Assembly (NCBI GenBank): GCA_021802685.1
Contig: JAJZRM010000190.1
Span: 1 to 6,052, forward strand
Origin: Deltaproteobacteria bacterium
GTDB lineage: Bacteria; Desulfobacterota; Deferrimicrobia; Deferrimicrobiales; Deferrimicrobiaceae
Direction of reading: 5' to 3'
DNA length: 6,052 bases
The position numbers and the translations under genes were made by a program. This document shows positions 1-5,011 of this stretch, in pieces. Position 1 is the first letter of the stretch, and every line of letters starts with the position of its first letter. A model generated the notes under the pieces. That model ran no database searches and was not told the origin of the DNA. It saw only the letters and a list, made by a program, of their open reading frames with translations.

Positions 1-406
1 CCGCCTGGTGATCGCGCTGGTCGGGGACGGGGGGTTCCAGATGTCCCTCCCCGAGCTGTCCACCATCGCCGCTTCGCGGCTGCCGATCAAGATCGTGGTG
101 ATGAACAACGGGTACCTCGGGATGGTGCGGCAATGGCAGGAGCTGTTCTACAACAACCGCCTCTCCGCCGTGAAGCTCGACGCCTTCCCGGACGCGGAAC
201 AGCTCGCGGGGGCGTACGGGTTCCCCGGCAGGACGGTCGAGGATCCGAAAGCGGTGGGAACCGCGATCGACGAGGCGGTCCGGCATCCCGGGCCGTACCT
301 GCTGAACGTGATGGTCACTCCGTTCGAGTGCGTGTACCCGATGGTGCCCGCGGGAGGCGCCATCAGCGAAATGGTGTTCGGTCCGCCGAAGCCGGTCGCG
401 GTGTGA
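1..406 (+). CDS. ilvB: Acetolactate synthase large (catalytic) subunit, 3' end only
   Basis: This is the C-terminal 134 residues of the thiamine-diphosphate enzyme that condenses two pyruvates, or pyruvate with 2-oxobutyrate, in valine, leucine and isoleucine synthesis. The gene enters from the left edge; complete codons begin at base 2. The fragment opens inside the ThDP/Mg-binding motif: GDGGFQ followed about 25 residues later by NNGYLGMVRQWQELF. The Trp in RQWQ corresponds to the tryptophan known from herbicide-binding sites of this family. The closing part, with VTPFECVYPMVPAGGAISEMV, is the usual end of bacterial IlvB/IlvI proteins and separates it from other ThDP enzymes such as pyruvate oxidase. 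The stop is TGA at 404-406. The regulatory subunit gene follows after 28 nt, so the two are surely co-transcribed. Nothing can be said about the N-terminal two thirds or the promoter, which lie outside the window. Confidence 0.96.
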   Translation, partial: RLVIALVGDGGFQMSLPELSTIAASRLPIKIVVMNNGYLGMVRQWQELFYNNRLSAVKLDAFPDAEQLAGAYGFPGRTVEDPKAVGTAIDEAVRHPGPYLLNVMVTPFECVYPMVPAGGAISEMVFGPPKPVAV

Positions 407-420
407 CCCGATCCGGAACA

Positions 421-426
421 AGGGAG
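421..426 (+). promoter_or_regulatory. Ribosome binding site of ilvN
   Basis: AGGGAG lies 8 nt before the ATG at 435. It decides between two nearby ATGs. The one at 430 is only 3 nt from the SD, is out of frame and reads just five codons before TGA at 445-447. Confidence 0.75.
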
Positions 427-434
427 ATAATGCG

Positions 435-983
435 ATGCTCCAGGTGATTTCGCTGCTTGTGGAGAACAAGCCGGGCGCGCTCATGCGCATCACGGGGGTG
501 TTGAGCGCCCGCGGCTGGAACATCGACAGCCTGACGGTGGCCCGGACCCTCGACCCGACGCAGTCGAGGGCGACGATCGTCGTGGACATCGATCCCGACC
601 TCCGGGAGCAGGTCATCAAGCAGATGAACAAGCTGATCAACGTTCTCCAGGCGGTGGACCTGACCGAGGGCCCCACGGTATCCCGGGAGATGGCGCTGGT
701 GCGCGTCCGGTCGACCATGGAAACCCGCACCGGGATCCTGAAGGAGGCGGAGATCTACGGCGCGAGGGTGGTGGACGCCACCCAGGACGGGTTCGGGCTG
801 GAATGCACCGGCTCGCCGGAGAAGGTGGAGGAGTTCATCGACGCGATGCGGACCTTCGGCGACATCGACGTCACCCGGTCCGGGATCGTCTCCGTCTCGA
901 TGGAGGCCAGGAAGCTGCGGCTGGCCCCCCCCATACCGGCGGGGGCCGCCGCCGGGCGGACGGAAGATCTCCCGGGCTGCTGA
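435..983 (+). CDS. ilvN: Acetolactate synthase small (regulatory) subunit
   Basis: This 182-residue regulatory subunit binds the catalytic subunit encoded just upstream, raises its activity and confers feedback inhibition by valine. Residues 1 to about 75 form an ACT domain starting VISLLVENKPGALMRITGVL. The positions known as valine-site residues in E. coli IlvH are all kept here (Asn11, Gly14, Asn29, Ala36), so valine control is probably retained. The second half, from about residue 80 (EMALVRVRS...), matches the C-terminal domain of the family, including the region with GFGLECTGSPEKVEEF. At 182 residues it is somewhat longer than E. coli IlvH (163). The extra length is a Pro/Ala/Gly-rich tail from about residue 160 that looks disordered. 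The ATG at 435 is set by AGGGAG at 421-426, 8 nt upstream. No ilvC follows; the next gene is on the other strand and converges with a 5-nt gap. Confidence 0.96.
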   Translation: MLQVISLLVENKPGALMRITGVLSARGWNIDSLTVARTLDPTQSRATIVVDIDPDLREQVIKQMNKLINVLQAVDLTEGPTVSREMALVRVRSTMETRTGILKEAEIYGARVVDATQDGFGLECTGSPEKVEEFIDAMRTFGDIDVTRSGIVSVSMEARKLRLAPPIPAGAAAGRTEDLPGC

Positions 984-988
984 GAGCT

Positions 989-1453
989 CTACACTTCGAC
1001 CGGTTCGTCCTGCAGGATATTCCCCTGCAGGCCGACGACCACGACGCGGATCGGCACCTTTCGGGTGCAAGCCTGCGCCGCCTGCGCGACCAACCCGAGC
1101 ACTCCTCGACAGCACGGCACCTGCATGATCGCCACCGTCAGGCTGTTGACCTTCGACTCCTCGATCAACCCGCGGATCTTCTCCACGTAGATTTCCTGCT
1201 CCGCGTCGAGCTTCGGGCAGAGGATCGCAAGGGACCTCCCCTTGAGGTAATCCTCGTGGAAGCTGCCCATGGCGAAGGCCGTGCAATCGGCCGCCAGCAG
1301 AACGTCCGCCCCCTGGTAGTACGGCGCCAGGGGCGAGACCAGGTGGAGCTGGATCGGCCATTGCCGAAGCCGGGAGGGCGCCATCGAACCGGCCGTTTCG
1401 TTTTCTCCGTCTTTTCCGAACGACATCATCCGCGATCCCGGGCATCCGCTCAT
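989..1453 (-). CDS. Stand-alone C-terminal domain of a 4Fe-4S ferredoxin-type oxidoreductase
   Basis: This 154-residue protein resembles the C-terminal domain of a family of about 230-280 residues annotated as 4Fe-4S ferredoxin or iron-sulfur cluster-binding oxidoreductase, common in anaerobes. Recognisable landmarks, in order, are CPGSR (residues 4-8), SRLRQWPIQLHLV (27-39), APYYQGADVLLAADC (43-57), CPKLD (79-83) and VPCCRG (112-117). In the family as I recall it, two CxxCxxC-type ferredoxin motifs precede the CPGS motif. Here they are absent, and the upstream DNA contains no such motif. The remaining cysteines (4, 57, 79, 114, 115, 129) could still bind metal or a cluster, but that is inference. 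The ATG at 1453 is chosen over one at 1510 because GGAGGT sits 6 nt before it and homology begins there. The longer form would add 19 residues translated from the leader hairpin region. The stop is TAG at 989-991. The reaction and partner are unknown. Confidence 0.82.
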   Translation of the reverse strand: MSGCPGSRMMSFGKDGENETAGSMAPSRLRQWPIQLHLVSPLAPYYQGADVLLAADCTAFAMGSFHEDYLKGRSLAILCPKLDAEQEIYVEKIRGLIEESKVNSLTVAIMQVPCCRGVLGLVAQAAQACTRKVPIRVVVVGLQGNILQDEPVEV

Positions 1454-1459
1454 CGCCTT

Positions 1460-1465
1460 ACCTCC
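1460..1465 (-). promoter_or_regulatory. Strong ribosome binding site fixing the start at 1453
   Basis: On the minus strand the sequence reads GGAGGT-AAGGCG-ATG, a full Shine-Dalgarno core with 6-nt spacing. This is the best SD in the window and the main reason to reject the upstream ATG at 1510. Confidence 0.8.
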
Positions 1466-1472
1466 CCAAGGA

Positions 1473-1492
1473 GGGACCCTCCGAAGGGTCCC
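1473..1492 (-). promoter_or_regulatory. Perfect 8-bp hairpin in the leader of the ferredoxin-like gene
   Basis: The minus strand reads GGGACCCT-TCGG-AGGGTCCC, an uninterrupted 8-bp inverted repeat around a 4-nt loop. It ends 7 nt before the GGAGGT ribosome binding site. No T-run follows, so it is not a classical intrinsic terminator. It could stabilise the 5' end of the mRNA, bind a protein or affect translation. It is the only clear hairpin in a non-coding stretch of this window. Confidence 0.6.
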
Positions 1493-1537
1493 CTGGAATA
1501 TGGCATCCATTCTCCGCCGAGCGGCGCCCTGCCTTCC

Positions 1538-1551
1538 TTGATCCAGGTCAA
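1538..1551 (-). promoter_or_regulatory. FNR/CRP-family-like operator (TTGAC-N4-ATCAA)
   Basis: The minus strand reads TTGACCTGGATCAA, matching 9 of 10 defined positions of the FNR consensus TTGAT-N4-ATCAA. It overlaps the arfB stop codon (1548-1550). A possible -10 hexamer GAGAAT (4 of 6 matches to TATAAT) lies at 1509-1514, 23 nt downstream of the box. That would centre the box near -42, the class II activator position, with transcription starting near 1502. The leader would then be about 50 nt and include the hairpin and the SD. The regulator (FNR, DNR, HcpR or similar) cannot be named from the site alone. Confidence 0.5.
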
Positions 1552-1955
1552 TCCTGCGGGAAAACCGGTTTGCGCTCCTTCTTGGCCCGGCTTTGCCGGC
1601 GTTTCTCTTCCAGCCGCCGCTCCTTCGCCCCTGCGCCCGGCAAGGTCTTCACCCGCCGACGGACGGGTTCCTCGGCTTTCTCCACCAGATGCGCCAGGCG
1701 TTCCCTTGCATCCCGCCGGTTCCGCTCCCGCGTGCGAAACCGGCCGGCCTCGATGACCAGGACGCCCTCGCCGGTCACCCGCTTTCCCGCGAGGCGGATC
1801 AGACGTTCCCGCACGTCCTCCGGAAGGGATGGGGAAGTCCGGACGTCGAAACGCAGCTGGACCGCGGTGGCTACCTTGTTGACGTTCTGGCCCCCGGGAC
1901 CGGAGGCGCGGATGAACCGTTCCTCGATCTCGTCCTCGCCGATCCGAATCGACAT
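1548..1955 (-). CDS. arfB: Alternative ribosome-rescue factor / peptidyl-tRNA hydrolase ArfB
   Basis: ArfB (YaeJ) enters the A site of ribosomes stalled at the end of a truncated mRNA and hydrolyses the peptidyl-tRNA. The 135-residue protein (E. coli 140) has the release-factor catalytic motif GGQ at residues 21-23, in the context RASGPGGQNVNKVATAVQLRFD. It also has the family's RERNRRDARERL-type helix and a very basic C-terminal tail (KERRLEEKRRQSRAKKERK) that in the family lies in the empty mRNA channel. It has no codon-recognition domain, so it is not RF1 or RF2. Start ATG 1955 has GGAAGG 7 nt upstream (1963-1968). A longer in-frame reading to 2159 would add 68 residues that lie in the neighbouring gene and lack homology, so I reject it. 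The phosphoesterase stop lies 1 nt before this ATG, so translation is probably coupled. It is the last gene of the five-gene unit. Confidence 0.93.
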   Translation of the reverse strand: MSIRIGEDEIEERFIRASGPGGQNVNKVATAVQLRFDVRTSPSLPEDVRERLIRLAGKRVTGEGVLVIEAGRFRTRERNRRDARERLAHLVEKAEEPVRRRVKTLPGAGAKERRLEEKRRQSRAKKERKPVFPQD

Positions 1956-1956
1956 T

Positions 1957-2751
1957 TCAATACCTTCCGGCGGCCCTCTCCTTCGAGGGCAGGATCTCCA
2001 GGCAGGTCGTCCACCACCCGGTCTCCACCGTTTCGACGAACGGCTCGACGATCTTTTCGGCGCGCATTTCCGCGGCCAGCCGCTCGTGATCGTACGGGAG
2101 GGGGAGGAAGGCCGCGTCGGGCTCCTCTCCCGACAGGTCCAGCACGGCGTACCAGACATGGGTCTTGCCGTCGTTGGCGGGCCTTCCGATCGCGCCGACG
2201 TTGACGACGAACCGTCCGCCGGCCAGGCGGCGCTTCCAGGGGATGCCCGTGTGGGTCACCGCGAGGACGTCGCAGCCGGCGTCGCCGAGCAACCGGGCGA
2301 GGAACGGGTCCGGCGACAGCGACTCCCACAGGAACTCGTTCTGCCTCCGGGGGGAGCCGTGGCACAGGAGGATCCGCTCTCCCCGGGGTCCCCGCAGGCG
2401 GATCCCGTCCGGAAGGCCGGCGAGGAAATCCTTGTTCCGCTCCGACGTCTTCCGGAAGGTGTAGGCGTACGAGAGGGCGGCGAACCGGTTGTCCCTCGGG
2501 TCGGTGTACCCGCAGGCGCAGTCGCCGCGCCGCAGCCCGACGGACCGGTCGTAGTTCCCCTGGACGATCGGGACGCCCGCTTCCCGCAGAAGATCCACGG
2601 ACCGGTCGGGATGCGGGCCGAACGCCCCCACGTCCCCGAGGCAGAAGATGTCCCGGGCGCGGGTCGGAGCATCCGCGAGAAGCGCTTCCAGCGCAAGGTG
2701 GTTGTTATAGACGCCGCCGAAGAGGACGGCCCGCTCCGTGATCCGCTCCAC
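1957..2751 (-). CDS. Variant metallophosphoesterase with one metal site lost
   Basis: This 264-residue protein has the calcineurin-like metallophosphoesterase fold. The motifs in order are GVYNN (13-17, in place of DxHGN), GDVGAFGP (39-46), GNYD (65-68), LLCHGSPR (128-135), THTG (166-169, in place of GHTH) and FVVNVGAIGRP (from about 181). By family knowledge, Asp40, Asn66, His131 and His167 form one complete metal site. The Asp and His of motif I and the last His of GHTH, which hold the other metal, are replaced by Gly13, Tyr15 and Gly169. Two cysteines, Cys78 and Cys80, lie in GDCACGYTDP. The substrate is unknown; relatives include small-molecule phosphodiesterases and nucleotidases. The GTG at 2751 is chosen because a GGGAGGAG-like SD precedes it and the upstream gene ends 2 nt before. 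A reading from 2820 would add 23 unrelated residues inside that gene. The stop is 1 nt before arfB. Confidence 0.85.
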   Translation of the reverse strand: MERITERAVLFGGVYNNHLALEALLADAPTRARDIFCLGDVGAFGPHPDRSVDLLREAGVPIVQGNYDRSVGLRRGDCACGYTDPRDNRFAALSYAYTFRKTSERNKDFLAGLPDGIRLRGPRGERILLCHGSPRRQNEFLWESLSPDPFLARLLGDAGCDVLAVTHTGIPWKRRLAGGRFVVNVGAIGRPANDGKTHVWYAVLDLSGEEPDAAFLPLPYDHERLAAEMRAEKIVEPFVETVETGWWTTCLEILPSKERAAGRY

Positions 2752-2753
2752 CC

Positions 2754-3635
2754 CTACTCCTCCCGCACCGCGATCGCCGCGTTCGCGCAAACGGCGCCGT
2801 GCCGCAGGCAGGTGGTGCACGCGCCGTGGGCGATCGGGAACGGCCGGAACGATTCAGCGAGGACGTTCCCCATGCGCGCGCCCGGCTCATTCATGAGGAT
2901 CGGGCACGCCCACACGCCATCGGCCGTGACCAGCCTCGCGCCGGAGCATAGCAGCAGCGAAGCGCCCACCAGATCGAGCATCTCCTGCGTTACCCGCTCG
3001 GGTTCCCCGTAGCCGCCGCTCCGCTCCTCCTCCCGGCCGATCCGGAAAACGGGAAGGAACTTGACGCGAGGTTTGCGGAACCCCTTCGAGCGCAGCAGGT
3101 TTTCGAACGCCTCCAGCGTCTCCGCGGAATCGTCCTCGCCGAACCGGACGGCGGTCACGATGGGAAGGAGCCCCGCCTCTTCCAACCGGGCGGCCCCCGC
3201 GAGAGCCGATCGGAAGCTCCCCTTGCCGCGGATCGCGTCGTTCTCCTCCTCGGACGGAGCATCCAGGGAGATCCGGATCTCGAGGGAGTACCGCGAACCG
3301 GCCGCCGCGGCCGCGAGCCGCGAAACGAGGCGGCCGGACAGGAGGGTCCCGTTGGTCAGGACCGTCGTCGGAAACATCGACAGGGAATCGCCGACGATCT
3401 CCGCCATCTCGGGGTGGAGGAACGGCTCCCCGCCCGTGAGGACGATATCCCGCGCTCCCGCCGCGGACGCCTCGTCGAGAAGGCCCCTCACTTCCCTCCT
3501 CGAAAGGAACGGCAGGTCCCGGTTCCCGGGCGCGGACCGGTTGAAGCAGTGGGCGCACCGGAGGTTGCAGGCGAGCCCCGCCGCCTGGATCCAGAGGCTG
3601 TCGAGCCCGGTGAACGGGCGGCCGGGGGAATTCAC
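2754..3635 (-). CDS. Radical SAM enzyme with twitch/SPASM-like C-terminus, substrate unknown
   Basis: This 293-residue radical SAM protein would cleave S-adenosylmethionine with a [4Fe-4S] cluster. The cluster motif is C23-x3-C27-x2-C30 (GLACNLRCAHCFNRS). The SAM-contacting GGEP motif is at 68-71 (IVLTGGEPFLHPEM), followed by VLTNGTLL and EIRISLDAPSEEENDAIRG, typical strands of the partial TIM barrel. The C-terminal region has Cys230, then G240-x3-C244, then C273-x2-C276-x6-C283. This resembles the twitch or shortened SPASM domain that carries one auxiliary cluster. Such enzymes modify peptides, proteins or cofactors; I cannot say which applies, and the tight spacing leaves no room here for a substrate peptide gene. 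The GTG at 3635 overlaps the symporter stop (GTGA, 4 nt), with a modest GGGAAAG a few bases upstream. Readings extending to 4001 run through the symporter in another frame and lack homology. It ends 2 nt before the phosphoesterase start. Confidence 0.85.
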   Translation of the reverse strand: MNSPGRPFTGLDSLWIQAAGLACNLRCAHCFNRSAPGNRDLPFLSRREVRGLLDEASAAGARDIVLTGGEPFLHPEMAEIVGDSLSMFPTTVLTNGTLLSGRLVSRLAAAAAGSRYSLEIRISLDAPSEEENDAIRGKGSFRSALAGAARLEEAGLLPIVTAVRFGEDDSAETLEAFENLLRSKGFRKPRVKFLPVFRIGREEERSGGYGEPERVTQEMLDLVGASLLLCSGARLVTADGVWACPILMNEPGARMGNVLAESFRPFPIAHGACTTCLRHGAVCANAAIAVREE

Positions 3636-4996
3636 GCACTTTCCCGAGCCGGGGCCGGACGAAGCCAGGCTCCCAGGAGGTAGACCGCGAAACAAAGGGT
3701 GACGCCGACGAGGTTCACCCACAGCAGGTTGCCGTACTTCCCGGCTCCGACGCTGCCGTGGAACCATTTCAGACCCAGGCCCAGACCGAAGAGGAGCCCG
3801 AGCAGCACGCTGGCGTGGAAGGAGGCGGCTCCCGCCTTCCGCCACCCGGTCAGCACAAAGACGGGGGTGAGGCCGATCACCATCGTGCCGCTCACGGTCG
3901 TGGCGGACAGGATGGCGGGCTTCGCGTAGAGCATCAGGTTCCCCAGGAGCCCCAGCAGGACCATCGCGCCCCTCGCCAGGACCATCTTGTCCACCTTCCA
4001 CCCCCCCAGTACTTCGAGGGAGACCAGCTTCCCGATGGAGCTGAAGGTGGAATCGATCGTGGAGCAGCCGCTGGTCAGCATCATCAGGTTCATGAGAAAC
4101 AGCAGCGGGAGGCCGAAGGCCGCCGCCGTGTTCAGGGTGGCGTTCCCGCCGATCCCCTCGACCCGGTTGAAGATCCCGACGAAACTGAACAGGAGGATGA
4201 ACAGGACCCCGAGGACCCCGGCGGTGGTGAACGAGCGCCGCATCGTCCGCGGCTCCGTGATGAAGGCCCGGTCGGTCATCACGGGATCGTGGAAAGGGTA
4301 GGAGAAAACCTGCAGCAGGGCCACGAGGATCAGGTCCACTCCCCCGGCGAGGGTCCAGGTCCCGCTGGACACCATTTCCCGGGGCTTGCCCGCCGGGAAG
4401 ACGTATGCGAGGATGACGAAGAGGATGACGGCCGCCATCGCCATCTGCACGGTGTCCGTCACGATGCTGCTGCGAAGCCCCCCCTTCATGACGTAGGCGA
4501 GCACAAGCGCCGTGATGGCCCAGGAAGCGGCGTAGTACGCCGTGCTCTCCCTCGGACCGAAGTACTGGGCCATTACGATCGTGTTGCTCCAGATCTCGTT
4601 CCAGAGGCGGAAGAGAAGGATCAGCGAGAAGAGCCAGATGGCGCCCGACCCGTAGCGGATCCCCAGGTAATGGTGCATGCTGCGGAACCCGCTTTTCCGA
4701 AGGCGGTGAAGAACGACCCCCGCGACGATGAAGGAGAGCCAGTACGCGGCGTACGCGGCGCCGCCCGGCAGCCCGAACTTCTGCCCGAGGTCCGCCGCGT
4801 TCTGGACGGACTTGGCGAAGATCCAGGAGATGAGGACGCTCGACGTGAGGAAGAAGCCGCTGGTTTCCCTGCCCGCTTCATCCTTTCCGCCGAAGAACTG
4901 CTCCACCGGGTCCTTCCCCCTGGCCTTCGGGGAGATCGCGTACATCGCGGCCCCGAAGGCGATCAGGATCGCCCAGTTCGCCCAATGTCCGTTCAC
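3632..4996 (-). CDS. Sodium:solute symporter (SSS family), substrate unknown
   Basis: This 454-residue inner-membrane transporter belongs to the SSS family (PutP/SGLT type), which couples solute uptake to sodium. Reading the hydrophobic stretches by eye gives about 13 membrane segments, the family's usual number: roughly residues 8-22, 47-64, 80-99, 120-137, 154-172, 183-201, 220-235, 255-276, 291-310, 339-356, 369-385, 393-412 and 423-445. Family signatures are GGLRSSIVTDTVQ (172-184) and GCSTIDSTFSS (310-320), the latter in the helix that in relatives contributes to the sodium site. Nothing identifies the solute. The GTG at 4996 is chosen because GGCGGTGA (5004-5011, close to the ideal GGAGGTGA) lies 7 nt upstream. 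That SD contains the stop codon of the preceding gene, which points to coupling. An ATG at 5065 would add 23 residues inside that gene. The stop overlaps the radical SAM start by 4 nt. Confidence 0.92.
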   Translation of the reverse strand: MNGHWANWAILIAFGAAMYAISPKARGKDPVEQFFGGKDEAGRETSGFFLTSSVLISWIFAKSVQNAADLGQKFGLPGGAAYAAYWLSFIVAGVVLHRLRKSGFRSMHHYLGIRYGSGAIWLFSLILLFRLWNEIWSNTIVMAQYFGPRESTAYYAASWAITALVLAYVMKGGLRSSIVTDTVQMAMAAVILFVILAYVFPAGKPREMVSSGTWTLAGGVDLILVALLQVFSYPFHDPVMTDRAFITEPRTMRRSFTTAGVLGVLFILLFSFVGIFNRVEGIGGNATLNTAAAFGLPLLFLMNLMMLTSGCSTIDSTFSSIGKLVSLEVLGGWKVDKMVLARGAMVLLGLLGNLMLYAKPAILSATTVSGTMVIGLTPVFVLTGWRKAGAASFHASVLLGLLFGLGLGLKWFHGSVGAGKYGNLLWVNLVGVTLCFAVYLLGAWLRPAPARESA

Positions 4997-5003
4997 TCGA
5001 AAG

Positions 5004-5011
5004 TCACCGCC
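5004..5011 (-). promoter_or_regulatory. Ribosome binding site of the symporter, overlapping the upstream stop codon
   Basis: The minus strand reads GGCGGTGA, 7 of 8 positions of GGAGGTGA, 7 nt before the GTG at 4996. The last three bases are the TGA of the DUF3047 gene, so a terminating ribosome sits on this SD. This supports the GTG start and reinitiation. Confidence 0.65.

Noticed and set aside
430..447. Five-codon micro-ORF (ATG at 430, TGA at 445) overlapping the ilvN start; considered as a leader peptide or attenuator.
   Set aside because: The SD is only 3 nt from this ATG but 8 nt from the ilvN ATG, there are no Val, Leu or Ile codons and no attenuator hairpin.
363..1445. A 360-codon open frame on the - strand covering ilvN and part of the ferredoxin-like gene.
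   Set aside because: It overlaps two genes with certain homology in other frames and has only low-complexity Arg/Gly/Pro composition.
1515..1526. Short GC-rich inverted repeat (CGCC-GAGC-GGCG) downstream of arfB, considered as its terminator.
   Set aside because: The stem is only 4 bp with a usable loop and no T-run follows, so it does not qualify.
1570..3012. A 480-codon open frame on the + strand opposite arfB and the phosphoesterase.
   Set aside because: It is antisense to three genes with clear motifs, its protein is Arg/Pro/Gly-rich without any recognisable domain, and long antisense frames are normal in GC-rich DNA.
3636..4001. N-terminal extension of the radical SAM gene into the symporter.
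   Set aside because: The extra 122 codons lie fully inside the symporter in another frame and lack homology, and a GTG at the GTGA overlap gives a normal start.
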